Assembly: GCA_002315595.1 (NCBI GenBank)
Contig: DCHG01000062.1
Span: 8,127 to 72,126, forward strand
Length of the DNA: 64,000 nt
DNA from: Clostridiales bacterium UBA1758
GTDB taxonomy: Bacteria; Bacillota; Clostridia; Oscillospirales; UBA1758
Direction of reading: 5' to 3'
In this document: in pieces, positions 7,465 through 15,380 of the stretch
Position numbering within the stretch: the stretch's first letter is position 1
How the letters are laid out: each line of letters begins with the position of its first letter
Program-made: the position numbers and the translations under genes
Notes under the pieces: generated by a model
The model's database searches: none
Seen by the model: only the letters and a program-made list of their open reading frames with translations
What the model was told of the DNA's origin: nothing

Positions 7465-8607
7465 ATGCCGAAAACCTCTCTTGATGATTACAAAACCAAA
7501 CATGTCGGCAGTGCCGAAGAAATTGATCGTACCCGTAAACTGAAAGTCGGTATCATCGGCTGCGGTTGGATCGCCGGAGCCCACATGGAAGCTTATCTTC
7601 AATGCAATGACATCGAAATCGTCGCCGGTGCGGATCTTGTTCCGGGCAAGGCGGAAGCCTTCTTTCAGCAGTACGGACTGGAAAACGTCCGTTGCTATCC
7701 GAATGATGAGGCGATGCTTGAAGCCGAAGAACTCGACGCCGTCAGCGTCTGCACCTATAACCGTCAGCACGCCCCCTGCACCATACACGCGCTGAACAAG
7801 GGCGTAAGCGTTCTGCTTGAAAAGCCGATGTGCGTCACCCTTGAGGAGGCTGTTGAAATCTGCCGCGCCGAAAAGAAGAGTGGTAAGGTCCTTTCTATCG
7901 GCTTCCAGCCGCGTTTCGACGCCAATATGCAAATGATCAAAAAAATCGTCGAATCCGGCGAACTCGGCAAGATCTACTACATTCAGACCGGCGGCGGACG
8001 CCGTCGCGGAATTCCGACACCATTCGGCACGACATTTATTCAGGAAGACACCGCCGGACTCGGCGCACTCGGCGACATCGGTTGCTATTCGCTCGATATG
8101 GTCCTCAACGCCATCGGTTATCCGAAGCCGTTGACCGTCACCGGCTACAAGAGCGCTTACTTCGGCAAAGATCCTTCCTATGAACATCACGATGTTTTCG
8201 GTGTCGATGACTTTGCCGCGGGCTTTATCCGCCTTGAAGGCGACATCATTCTCGACTTCCGTATTGCGTGGGCGATGAACCTCAATACGCCCGGCGACAC
8301 CATCATTATGGGCACCAAAGGATCGCTTCGCATTCCGTCCACCGACTGCTGGAACGGCTCGACCGGCGGGCCGATGACGATCTATCACGAGGTTGCGGGC
8401 GCGCAACTCGACACCATTGTCCCGCTGATCGAAGACAATACGGATCTGTTCTATCAAAAGATCCGTTCCTTCCTCGACGCCGTCCGAACCGGCGAAAAAG
8501 CCCCGGTTCCTGCATCGCAAATCCTTTACAATCAAGCCATTTTGGACGGCATTTCTCGCAGTGCCGAACTCGGTCACGAGATCGAAATCGAAATTCCGGA
8601 AATCTGA
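7465..8607 (+). CDS. Gfo/Idh/MocA family NAD(P)-dependent oxidoreductase
   Basis: This 380-residue enzyme has an N-terminal Rossmann domain (VGIIGCGWIAGAHM at about residues 29-42) and the family's EKPM motif near residue 120, whose Lys is catalytic in sugar or inositol dehydrogenases of this fold. The C-terminal half (GALGDIGCYSLDMVLN) is the typical alpha/beta substrate domain. It probably oxidises or reduces a sugar, polyol or sugar derivative in the cytosol; the substrate is unknown. The ATG at 7465 is preceded by AAGGTGGT; an upstream ATG at 7444 overlaps that site and is less likely. A hairpin with a short T-run and then the MBL-fold gene follow, so the two may be partly co-transcribed. 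Confidence 0.9.
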   Translation: MPKTSLDDYKTKHVGSAEEIDRTRKLKVGIIGCGWIAGAHMEAYLQCNDIEIVAGADLVPGKAEAFFQQYGLENVRCYPNDEAMLEAEELDAVSVCTYNRQHAPCTIHALNKGVSVLLEKPMCVTLEEAVEICRAEKKSGKVLSIGFQPRFDANMQMIKKIVESGELGKIYYIQTGGGRRRGIPTPFGTTFIQEDTAGLGALGDIGCYSLDMVLNAIGYPKPLTVTGYKSAYFGKDPSYEHHDVFGVDDFAAGFIRLEGDIILDFRIAWAMNLNTPGDTIIMGTKGSLRIPSTDCWNGSTGGPMTIYHEVAGAQLDTIVPLIEDNTDLFYQKIRSFLDAVRTGEKAPVPASQILYNQAILDGISRSAELGHEIEIEIPEI

Positions 8608-8620
8608 TCGGATCTATTTT

Positions 8621-8654
8621 AATGCCCATCTTCGAGCGAAGATGGGCATTTTCA
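8621..8654 (+). terminator. Hairpin terminator/attenuator between the oxidoreductase and MBL-fold genes
   Basis: A 13-base-pair perfect stem (5' arm AATGCCCATCTTC, loop GAGC) ends in TTTT. The ribosome site GGAGGTG of the next gene begins only a few bases later (8660), leaving no room for a promoter after the hairpin. It may therefore be a partial terminator within one transcription unit. Confidence 0.75.
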
Positions 8655-8673
8655 CCACAGGAGGTGTTTTATT

Positions 8674-9531
8674 ATGCAATTTCTGGGTACTGCCGCCGCT
8701 CAACTCACCCCATGCCCATTCTGTGCCTGCGACAACTGCAAAAAACTTCGCAGTCTTGGCATCAAAAAGCGCAGAAGTTGTTTTTACATCGACCGATCGA
8801 CAATGATCGACTTCGGACCTGATGCTCTTGCCGCGGCACAGGATTTTAACACCGATCTGACAAACTTAAAACGCGTCTTTATAACACATTCTCATGCCGA
8901 TCATTTCAGCATCACCAATCTTCTTTCGATCGGAATGTCCGCGACCAAGCCGGAAACGCCAATTGATGTTTATCTGTCGAAGGAAGCCTTTGACTGGACG
9001 GTTTCGTCGATGATTTATCACGATCCGTTCGCACAGATGACGGTCAAGGAAGCCGGCATGAGTGTCAACGGCTTTTACGAATTTCGCCCGGTCAAGGCGG
9101 GCGATGTCATCGAAGTCGACGGTATGCGCGTTCTCGCCCTTCCTACGCACCATTCGGGAAATACGCCGCAGGAAACCGCGCTCAATTACTTTTTCACCTT
9201 CTCCGACGGCAAAAAGTTTCTTTACGCTTCCGATACTGGGATGTATGACGACGCCGATTTTTCCCTGCTGAAAGGCGTTTGTTTTGACCAGATCGTCATG
9301 GAAAACACCTTTGGAAGCAATATCAAGCCGGAAGCAACACATCATCTTGACAACGAGCATTTTCTTGAACAACTCGGCAATTTTGCCGTTCACGGTCTTA
9401 TCGATGGCCACACGCAAATCTATATCACCCATGTCAATCCATCCCATTCGATGACGCCGGACGATATGCAGGCGTATTTTGATCAATCGCCCTATCATGT
9501 CACCGTCGCCTATGACGGCATGGAAATTTGA
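8674..9531 (+). CDS. PhnP-like metallo-beta-lactamase-fold hydrolase
   Basis: This 285-residue cytosolic protein resembles PhnP, the phosphoribosyl cyclic-phosphate phosphodiesterase of phosphonate metabolism. The N-terminus has FLGTAAAQLTPCPFC followed by CDNC, matching the structural Cys cluster of PhnP, and the metal site HSHADH is near residue 73. Further metal ligands are plausible in PTHHSG, ASDTG and THVNPSHS. There are no phosphonate (phn) genes in view, so the role may differ; other MBL-fold phosphodiesterases are possible. The ATG at 8674 has GGAGGTG upstream. It follows the oxidoreductase gene across a hairpin and is closed by the terminator at 9548-9584. Confidence 0.8.
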   Translation: MQFLGTAAAQLTPCPFCACDNCKKLRSLGIKKRRSCFYIDRSTMIDFGPDALAAAQDFNTDLTNLKRVFITHSHADHFSITNLLSIGMSATKPETPIDVYLSKEAFDWTVSSMIYHDPFAQMTVKEAGMSVNGFYEFRPVKAGDVIEVDGMRVLALPTHHSGNTPQETALNYFFTFSDGKKFLYASDTGMYDDADFSLLKGVCFDQIVMENTFGSNIKPEATHHLDNEHFLEQLGNFAVHGLIDGHTQIYITHVNPSHSMTPDDMQAYFDQSPYHVTVAYDGMEI

Positions 9532-9547
9532 GTTAATTTAAATCAAA

Positions 9548-9584
9548 ACGGTATTGCGGATCACCCGCAATACCGTCTTTTTTT
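9548..9584 (+). terminator. Intrinsic terminator of the MBL-fold gene
   Basis: A stem of about 12 base pairs (ACGGTATTGCGG with its complement, 5-base loop) is followed by a T-rich run to 9584. It faces the minus-strand terminator at 9588-9624, as expected between convergent units. Confidence 0.85.
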
Positions 9585-9587
9585 ACT

Positions 9588-9624
9588 GAAAAAACAACGG
9601 TTATCCGCATTTCGACGGATAACC
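9588..9624 (-). terminator. Intrinsic terminator at the end of the recJ-to-S1 gene string
   Basis: On the minus strand GGTTATCCG and CGGATAACC form a 9-base-pair stem with an 8-base loop, followed by TTGTTTTTTC. It lies 7 bases after the S1-domain gene and closes the long minus-strand unit. Confidence 0.8.
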
Positions 9625-9631
9625 ATTCGGT

Positions 9632-10039
9632 TTATCTCTTTCTTCTGCGGTCGCCGTTATATTTGTCACCGCGCTGGCGAATATCGGACATTCTGCTTTC
9701 GCTTTCCTGCATGAACGCCTTGATCTTATCCTCAAATGAGGACGGTGCCGTGGCTTGCGGTTTCGGTGTGAAACGAGCCTCGCTCTGTCGCGGTGCGGCG
9801 TTTTTTGCCGTGGCTCGTTTAATGGAAAGATTGATGCGGTTGTTTTCGTCAATTTTAGTGACAACCGCTTCGACTTCCTGACCTTCCGAAAGAAAATCGT
9901 GAATGTCGCTGACATATGTATTTGCGACTTCGGAAATATGTACCATTCCCGACTTTCCCTCCGGCAACGAAACAAACGCGCCGAATTTTGTGATACCCGT
10001 TACTTTTCCTTTGACTACCTGCCCAACATTGAGCTCCAT
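9632..10039 (-). CDS. S1-domain RNA-binding protein (YabR-like)
   Basis: This 135-residue protein has an N-terminal S1 domain (GQVVKGKVTGITKFGAFVSLPEG, MVHISE, INLSIKR; residues 1-75) and a basic, low-complexity tail ending in DRRRKR. S1 single-domain proteins next to divIC (YabR in Bacillus, CvfD in streptococci) bind RNA and ribosomes and affect translation; that is family knowledge, not shown here. The ATG at 10039 has AGGGAG about 11 bases upstream, and a small GGTGTC/GACACC hairpin sits just before that site. It is the last gene of the unit. Confidence 0.85.
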   Translation of the reverse strand: MELNVGQVVKGKVTGITKFGAFVSLPEGKSGMVHISEVANTYVSDIHDFLSEGQEVEAVVTKIDENNRINLSIKRATAKNAAPRQSEARFTPKPQATAPSSFEDKIKAFMQESESRMSDIRQRGDKYNGDRRRKR

Positions 10040-10075
10040 ACCAGATTTTCTCCCTTCGGTGTCCCTGACACCATC

Positions 10076-10375
10076 CTAACGCTTTGATGTATCTATAAAC
10101 ACCCGTTCCCCCGGCATTGCAAGACCAAGTTCACTGCGGGCAACACGGATGATATATTCTTCGTCCATTTCTTCGTCGATGAGACTTTGATACTCGCCGT
10201 TGGAGATCTCAAGTTCATCGCGGATCTGTTGTAATTGTTCCAATTCCTCTCTGCGTTCACCGATTTGGAGTCGCAAAGATACGAGCAAAAACGAAAAATA
10301 CAGCACAAAAACAACGACTATGACACGAGCAGCGATGCTTCCGCGTCTTTTTTTCGCCGTATTTCCCTTTTTCAT
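10076..10375 (-). CDS. divIC: DivIC/FtsB-family septum formation initiator
   Basis: This 99-residue single-pass membrane protein belongs to the divisome. It has a basic N-terminal tail (KKGNTAKKRRGS), one transmembrane helix at about 17-37, an extracellular coiled coil (EERREELEQLQQIRDELEIS region, about 42-70) and the family's C-terminal YIIRVARSELGLAMPGE segment. It is known to form a complex with FtsL and DivIB at the septum. Its place between yabQ and an S1 gene is the conserved Bacillus order. The start ATG at 10375 follows the yabQ stop closely. Confidence 0.9.
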   Translation of the reverse strand: MKKGNTAKKRRGSIAARVIVVVFVLYFSFLLVSLRLQIGERREELEQLQQIRDELEISNGEYQSLIDEEMDEEYIIRVARSELGLAMPGERVFIDTSKR

Positions 10376-10379
10376 TGTT

Positions 10380-10724
10380 TCATTTCCTTTCCGATTTACG
10401 GGATCGACACAGTATGCTTCTCCGTGTCATTCGATCGACCGAAGCCGAAACCCGCCGTCCCGCGGTAAAACCGACCGTCGCAAACCCGATTACCGTCCCG
10501 ACGATCATATATCCGCGCAATAATCCATCGCCCGCACACCACACCGTCACCAGCATCGCCGCAAGCAAAACAGTACAAATCACCACCGAGATCCCGTTCA
10601 CTGCCCATGCAATGCCGAGAATTCTGGCGGCGGCGCACAATCCGACAAATAGGATCGCGCCCACACAACCGATCGTTACGCAAATGAAAAAATCAAGCAA
10701 TTGATCTGCAAGATAGATTTCCAT
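10380..10724 (-). CDS. yabQ: YabQ-like spore cortex membrane protein
   Basis: This hydrophobic protein of about 114 residues has three to four membrane segments, and identity rests mainly on position between yabP and divIC and on the hydrophobic profile; sequence similarity is weak, as is usual for YabQ. In Bacillus YabQ is needed for spore cortex formation and acts in the outer forespore membrane. I chose the ATG at 10724, which overlaps the yabP stop as TGATG; a TTG at 10745 is a possible longer start. A basic tail (RRSILCRSRKSERK) ends the protein. Confidence 0.7.
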   Translation of the reverse strand: MEIYLADQLLDFFICVTIGCVGAILFVGLCAAARILGIAWAVNGISVVICTVLLAAMLVTVWCAGDGLLRGYMIVGTVIGFATVGFTAGRRVSASVDRMTRRSILCRSRKSERK

Positions 10725-10987
10725 CAAGCGAACAACTTCTTCCAAAATCCGCCGTCACGCAATGCGGTATAGCAAACGCCATCCAGTCGGCCGGAGACCA
10801 CCAATTCACCCGATTCGATCATCAGGCTTTCGATGTGAAGTCCGTTGCCGGAAATTTCCATTCCGCCGGCATCGGTTTCGAGAATGATTACATTCTCATC
10901 ATAGTTTTTTACGGAAAGCACGCCCGAAACCGAGATTTTTTCGCGTTTTTCCGCAAAAAACGAATGTTTGACAGATTTTTTGTCCAT
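10724..10987 (-). CDS. yabP: Sporulation protein YabP
   Basis: This 87-residue protein has the YabP/YqfC-type beta-rich fold: a start KHSFFAEKREKISVSGV, then strands with a central NYDENVIILET and a C-terminal GFWKKLFA. YabP is a sigma-E-period sporulation protein, seen in Firmicutes next to rqcP/yabO. The start has GGAGGTGGCGGG directly upstream. It overlaps yabQ by one base, suggesting coupled translation. Confidence 0.85.
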   Translation of the reverse strand: MDKKSVKHSFFAEKREKISVSGVLSVKNYDENVIILETDAGGMEISGNGLHIESLMIESGELVVSGRLDGVCYTALRDGGFWKKLFA

Positions 10988-11033
10988 CCCGCCACCTCCG
11001 TTGATACAGTGTATTCGAAGATCGCGGAAAAAA

Positions 11034-11273
11034 TCACACCTGACGATACATCAGCGGAGCATCCGCCTTCGTCGCGTGTTCGTTCAGATCAAGCACCTCG
11101 ACCTTGACCGGCTTTCCGCCAAATTCAATTTCGATGATGTCGCCGACCTTCACCTGATAAGACGCTTTGACAATGCGGTCGTTGACAACGATGCGATCGT
11201 TGTCACAGGCTTCATTGGCGACGGTACGGCGTTTGATGATACGCGAAACCTTTAAAAATTTATCGACTCTCAT
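11034..11273 (-). CDS. rqcP: S4-domain protein RqcP (YabO/Hsp15 family)
   Basis: This 79-residue protein consists of one S4 RNA-binding domain (MRVDKFLKVSRIIKRRTVANE, NDRIVKASYQVKVGD). RqcP/YabO works with RqcH in ribosome quality control, stabilising tRNA at stalled 50S subunits for alanine tailing (family knowledge). Its place after mazG and hup and before yabP matches the Bacillus yab order. The start ATG follows AAGGAAAC, which is located just after the hairpin at 11291-11320. Confidence 0.9.
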   Translation of the reverse strand: MRVDKFLKVSRIIKRRTVANEACDNDRIVVNDRIVKASYQVKVGDIIEIEFGGKPVKVEVLDLNEHATKADAPLMYRQV

Positions 11274-11290
11274 TTTGTTTCCTTGGGAGA

Positions 11291-11320
11291 ACGCAGAAGC
11301 GGGAGTCCCCGCTTCTGCGT
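11291..11320 (-). terminator. Strong hairpin between hup and rqcP
   Basis: A perfect 13-base-pair stem with core ACGCAGAAGCGGG and loop AGTC lies between the two genes. On the minus strand it is not followed by a T-run but by the rqcP ribosome site. It may be a processing or mRNA-stability element that lets abundant hup mRNA accumulate separately from the operon; that is inference. Confidence 0.5.
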
Positions 11321-11339
11321 TGTTTTACAAAGGATTTTC

Positions 11340-11612
11340 TTACTTGATGGCGTCCTTGAAGCCCTTGCCGGCCTTGAAAACCGGGGCCTTGGAAGCAGGG
11401 ATTGTGATGGTGGCGTTGGTGGAAGGGTTACGGCCGGTTCTTTCCGGACGATTCTTCACCTCAAAGGTGCCGAAGCCGACGAGAGCGACCTTGTCATCCT
11501 TGGAAAGCGCTTCGGTGATGCTATCGATGGCGGCATTGAGTGCCAGTTCGGAATTCTTCTTGGAGAATCCGGTCTTTTCGGCGATGGCTGCGATGAGTTC
11601 GGTTTTGTTCAT
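11340..11612 (-). CDS. hup: HU-family DNA-binding protein
   Basis: This 90-residue nucleoid protein is a full-length HU: MNKTELIAAIAEKTG helix start, dimer core LVGFGTFEVKNRPERTGRNP, the DNA-bending arm TNATITIPASKAPVFKAGKGFK and no extra tail. It binds and bends DNA without sequence preference. The ATG at 11612 has a perfect AGGAGG 8 bases upstream; an upstream in-frame ATG has none. It sits between mazG and rqcP, whereas Bacillus has no hup inside this cluster. A hairpin follows. Confidence 0.95.
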   Translation of the reverse strand: MNKTELIAAIAEKTGFSKKNSELALNAAIDSITEALSKDDKVALVGFGTFEVKNRPERTGRNPSTNATITIPASKAPVFKAGKGFKDAIK

Positions 11613-11645
11613 TTTAATGAACCTCCTTGTTTTTTTCATCCAAAT

Positions 11646-12422
11646 TTATATGGACTGTTTTGCTCGATTCCAAAGTTCATTCAGTTCTTCCGGGGTTTTA
11701 TCGTTCAGATTTCCGCCCGAAAGTTCCTCAACGATCCGAAATCGATTTGTAAATTTATCACAGGCAGAGGAAAGGGATTCCTCGCACTGGACATCAAAAA
11801 ACTTAGCAGCGCGTACAACTGCAAACAACAAATCGCCGAATTCTTCACCGACACTTTCGGGAGAAGCCGTGCGAACTTCGTTGAGTTCGCGTTCCACCGC
11901 ATCAAGCGCGGCATCGGCGTCCTGCCAATGAAAGCCCGCCTTGGAAGCCTTCGCGCCGATCTTTTCAGCACGGATCAGCGAAGGAAGTGTTTTTGCGACG
12001 GAGTCCATCGCGTCCGTAGTCGTTTTTTGTGACTTTTCGAGGCGTTTCATTTCTTCCCACTTGACTAACACCTCATCGGCAGTGGAAAGTTTATCCGTCC
12101 CGAAAACATGGGGATGACGGAAAATGTATTTTTTGCATACACCGTCCGCAACATCGTCTAATGTAAAACCGCCCTGTTCGGTTTCCATTTCGGTATGAAA
12201 CACAACCTGCGAAAGGACATCGCCGAGTTCTTCGAGCAAAGACTCTTTGTCGCCGTTGTCAATGGCTTCCACGGCTTCATAAGTTTCCTCAATAAAATTG
12301 CGGCGAATGCTTTCATGCGTTTGCTCACGATCCCACGGACAACCCTTGGGACCACGCAATGCACGGACGAGTGCGACCAGGTCATAAACGCCGTATTTTT
12401 CTTTACTTTCAAAATTTATCAT
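11646..12422 (-). CDS. mazG: MazG nucleoside triphosphate pyrophosphohydrolase
   Basis: This 258-residue enzyme has two MazG repeats. The first carries RGPKGCPWDREQTH, EETYEAVEAI and EELGDVLSQVVFH (metal-binding Glu/Asp of the EExxE..ExxD type); the second, weaker, carries EEFGDLLFAVVRAA. It hydrolyses NTPs, in some species house-cleaning damaged nucleotides or lowering ppGpp. The Bacillus counterpart YabN has an extra N-terminal methylase-like domain, which is absent here. Located after spoVB and before hup, in the conserved order. Confidence 0.93.
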   Translation of the reverse strand: MINFESKEKYGVYDLVALVRALRGPKGCPWDREQTHESIRRNFIEETYEAVEAIDNGDKESLLEELGDVLSQVVFHTEMETEQGGFTLDDVADGVCKKYIFRHPHVFGTDKLSTADEVLVKWEEMKRLEKSQKTTTDAMDSVAKTLPSLIRAEKIGAKASKAGFHWQDADAALDAVERELNEVRTASPESVGEEFGDLLFAVVRAAKFFDVQCEESLSSACDKFTNRFRIVEELSGGNLNDKTPEELNELWNRAKQSI

Positions 12423-12466
12423 ATTTTCGGCCTTTCTGCAAGTGTTTTTTCAATAAAAAATGTTTT

Positions 12467-14068
12467 TTATTTTGAAACCTTCAAATATTTGCCGATTTTT
12501 TCGCCTTTTGGAATAAATGTGAGGTCATCCTGATACACCGCGCCGAAAATATAGACGCCGATCGCATAGACAACCACGCCCACGCCGATCGCGACAACCG
12601 TCGAAATTGCGTTGCCGACGAAGCGGGATGCAATGCCGTAAACCGCCCAAGCGGAGGCTCCCATCAGTGCGGATGCGATAAACGGCTTGACGAAAATTCG
12701 TCCGGCATGGATCTCCGCACCCGACGAGCGTGCGATCATAATCAAGTTCATCATCGATATCGTCACATAGCAGAAAAACGTTCCGACCGGCGCACCGTAT
12801 ATATTGATCGTCGGACGGCTGATCAGCGTGTAGTTGACGACGATTTTTACTACGCCGCCCATAAACATCGAAAGCAGGGTGAATTTTTGCTTTCCGACGG
12901 ACTGCAATATCGAATTCGTCAGGAATACAAGGCATACAAACGGCACCGCACAGGAAAGAAGTGCCAACGATTCACCCGCGAGTTTGACGACTTCTTCGCC
13001 CTCAGACGCATAGACCAAGCGAATGATCGGCTCGGCAAGCACACCCAGACCGAATGCCATCGGCAGTGCGAGAAGCGAACAGATACGAAGCGAGGATTCT
13101 ACCGTACGGGTGATGAGTTCGTTTTCACGCTTGACATGAGCCGCGGCAATGGCGGGAATGACGCTGATGGAAAGGCTGACGACGATCGCGGGCGGTAGAT
13201 TAAAGAAATACAGCCCGTAGCAGTAAGTGCCGTAAAGCCATTTGGTCTCTTTCAAGGTGTAACCGATCCTTTGCAGGACATTCATCAAAATCGCGTTATC
13301 AACGAGATTTGTCACCGAAAGGACGGAAGACGACAGTGTGATCGGTATCGCAATGACCAACAGACGCTTAAAAACCTCCTCGGCAGGACTCGGCGTATCG
13401 GTCGCGTGTTCACCTAGGCGCCCCATCATTTTTTTCTTTGTAGCAAAGAAATAGACCGCGGCAAGAAGATTACCCATCGTGACACCTGCGATCGCGCCTG
13501 CCGCGACATAGATCATATCATAGCCGCGGGATTTAAGATAAAGCGAAAATGCCACACCGAAAATCAGTTTGCCCGACGCCTCAATGATCTGTGAGATAGC
13601 GGTCGGCACCATATTCGACATTCCCTGATAATAACCGCGAAAAATCGAGATCAACGCGACAAAGAACAGTGTCGGCGCAATGGCAAGTACCGCGATGGCG
13701 GCGTCCGGGTTGCCGATGAGATTGGCAAACAGTTTATGCCCGAAGATCAGGGCAAACATTCCGATTGCGCCGATGGTCAGAAATGTTGCGGCGGCAATGC
13801 GGACAATGCGCTTTATTTCGGCATTACGCCCCATAACATTTGCTTCGGATACCATCTTCGACACGGCGACGGGAAGTCCCGCAGTCGAAAGGACATACGC
13901 AAACGAGAAAATATTGTATGCGTTATTGAAGATCGCATTGCCCTCGGCACCGAGAATCTTTCCCACGGGGATCTTGAACAGTGCGCCGATGACCTTTACG
14001 ATGATTCCCGCCGCGGTCAAAATCGCCGCCCCGACGAGAAAATTCTGTTTTTTCTTTGTTTCAGCCAT
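12467..14068 (-). CDS. spoVB: SpoVB-like polysaccharide/lipid flippase (MOP superfamily)
   Basis: This protein of about 533 residues has 14 predicted membrane helices and belongs to the MVF/PST flippases. The N-terminal GAAILTAAGIIVKVIGALFKIPVG helix and the RGYYQGMSNMVPTA motif are typical of the SpoVB/YabM group, which is implicated in moving peptidoglycan precursors or polysaccharide units, including during spore cortex synthesis. The ATG at 14068 lies 4 bases after the mtaD stop; the longer frame from 14116 overlaps mtaD and is unlikely. It stands upstream of mazG as in Bacillus. Confidence 0.9.
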   Translation of the reverse strand: MAETKKKQNFLVGAAILTAAGIIVKVIGALFKIPVGKILGAEGNAIFNNAYNIFSFAYVLSTAGLPVAVSKMVSEANVMGRNAEIKRIVRIAAATFLTIGAIGMFALIFGHKLFANLIGNPDAAIAVLAIAPTLFFVALISIFRGYYQGMSNMVPTAISQIIEASGKLIFGVAFSLYLKSRGYDMIYVAAGAIAGVTMGNLLAAVYFFATKKKMMGRLGEHATDTPSPAEEVFKRLLVIAIPITLSSSVLSVTNLVDNAILMNVLQRIGYTLKETKWLYGTYCYGLYFFNLPPAIVVSLSISVIPAIAAAHVKRENELITRTVESSLRICSLLALPMAFGLGVLAEPIIRLVYASEGEEVVKLAGESLALLSCAVPFVCLVFLTNSILQSVGKQKFTLLSMFMGGVVKIVVNYTLISRPTINIYGAPVGTFFCYVTISMMNLIMIARSSGAEIHAGRIFVKPFIASALMGASAWAVYGIASRFVGNAISTVVAIGVGVVVYAIGVYIFGAVYQDDLTFIPKGEKIGKYLKVSK

Positions 14069-14072
14069 TAAT

Positions 14073-15380
14073 TCACAACCTTGTGTTTTTTCCGGGGAAC
14101 AGTTCGTCGAGTACATTTGCCAGATCGTAATTCAACCGTTCCATATCAATTGTCAGGTATTCGCCGTTTTCGTAGAGGATCTTGCCGCGTACCATCGTCA
14201 TACAGACATCACTGCCGCGTGCGGCATAGACGAGATTTGAGATCACATCATGGCAGGGCATAAGATGCGGTCGATCGAAGTCAACAACGGCGAGATCCGC
14301 GTCAAAGCCTTCCCGTATCACGCCGCATTCATCGCTTCTGCCCTGAGCCACAGCGCCGCCGACCGTCGCCATTTTCAAGGCGTCCTCGGCGGAGATGGCG
14401 TTTTCCATTCCCGCACGGATATGGGAAAGGAGAACGGCGGACTTCATTTCCTCAAAGAGGTCAAGATTATTGTTCGACGCGGTACCGTCCGTTCCGAGTG
14501 CGACGGTCACACCCATGCGGAGTGCGGCGGCGGAATCGAAAACTCCCGAACCGAGTTTGAGATTGCTGATCGGGTTGTGTGCAACAGCGCCACCGGATTT
14601 TTTGATCCATACGAGGTCCTCCGGCTCCGCCCACACGGAATGTGCGGCAAGCACCGGCACATCGAATACACCGTATTCGGCAAATGCCTGCGCCGGCGTT
14701 TTCCCGCGGCGTTCAATGCCCTCGCGATGTTCCTTTTCCGTTTCGGAAAGATGCAGGTGCATAATCGCGTGATGATCGCGTGAAAGTTTCACCATATATT
14801 CCCATGTATCAGGATTTGAGGTGTATTCGGCGTGGATCGAAGAGTCAACACGAATTCTTCCGTTATCAAAACCGTGCCAATCGCGGAAAAGTTCGACATA
14901 TTCGATTGCGTCATTGTTTTTCGTCGGATCGAAATGATCGGAAAATTCCGTCGTCCCGCGTGAAATATTCAGTTTGATACCCGCATCCCGTGCCGCTTCG
15001 GAAATACCGACCGCACCTGCGTACATATCCGAAAAAGCGGTTGTACCGCAGGCGATGCCCTCTGCCATTCCCAAAAGTGCGCCGACCTTTTTCATCGGTG
15101 GCGTCATTTTTGCCTCGATCGGGAAAATATTGTCAAACAGCCATGATTGCAAATTCGTCGTGTCGGAAACTCCGCGCAAAAGCGTCATTGAAAGATGCGT
15201 ATGTGCATTGACAAGCCCCGGCAAAACGACCTTTCCTTTTCCGTTGATCACGCGGTCAAAACACCCCTCCGGGCGGGTATCGCCGACATAGGCGATCTTT
15301 GTACCGTTCACCGCAAGAAATGCGTTTTTCAGTAATTTTTCCCCGGTATAAACGATTGCATTTTCAAAAAGTATCTTCAT
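14073..15380 (-). CDS. mtaD: 5'-methylthioadenosine/S-adenosylhomocysteine deaminase-type amidohydrolase
   Basis: This 435-residue metal-dependent amidohydrolase belongs to the MTA/SAH deaminase (TrzN-like) group. Metal ligands are seen in NAHTHLSM (near residue 60), in HLHLSETEKEH, AHSVW and LGTDGTASNN. Known members deaminate MTA, SAH and adenosine to inosine derivatives; coupling to the purine nucleoside phosphorylase just upstream (ATGA overlap) fits a purine/methylthio salvage role. The length is normal for the family. Confidence 0.88.
   Translation of the reverse strand: MKILFENAIVYTGEKLLKNAFLAVNGTKIAYVGDTRPEGCFDRVINGKGKVVLPGLVNAHTHLSMTLLRGVSDTTNLQSWLFDNIFPIEAKMTPPMKKVGALLGMAEGIACGTTAFSDMYAGAVGISEAARDAGIKLNISRGTTEFSDHFDPTKNNDAIEYVELFRDWHGFDNGRIRVDSSIHAEYTSNPDTWEYMVKLSRDHHAIMHLHLSETEKEHREGIERRGKTPAQAFAEYGVFDVPVLAAHSVWAEPEDLVWIKKSGGAVAHNPISNLKLGSGVFDSAAALRMGVTVALGTDGTASNNNLDLFEEMKSAVLLSHIRAGMENAISAEDALKMATVGGAVAQGRSDECGVIREGFDADLAVVDFDRPHLMPCHDVISNLVYAARGSDVCMTMVRGKILYENGEYLTIDMERLNYDLANVLDELFPGKNTRL

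Noticed and set aside
7330..8577. 415-codon minus-strand open frame opposite the oxidoreductase gene
   Set aside because: Shadow frame caused by GC-biased codon use; the plus-strand gene has Rossmann and EKPM motifs.
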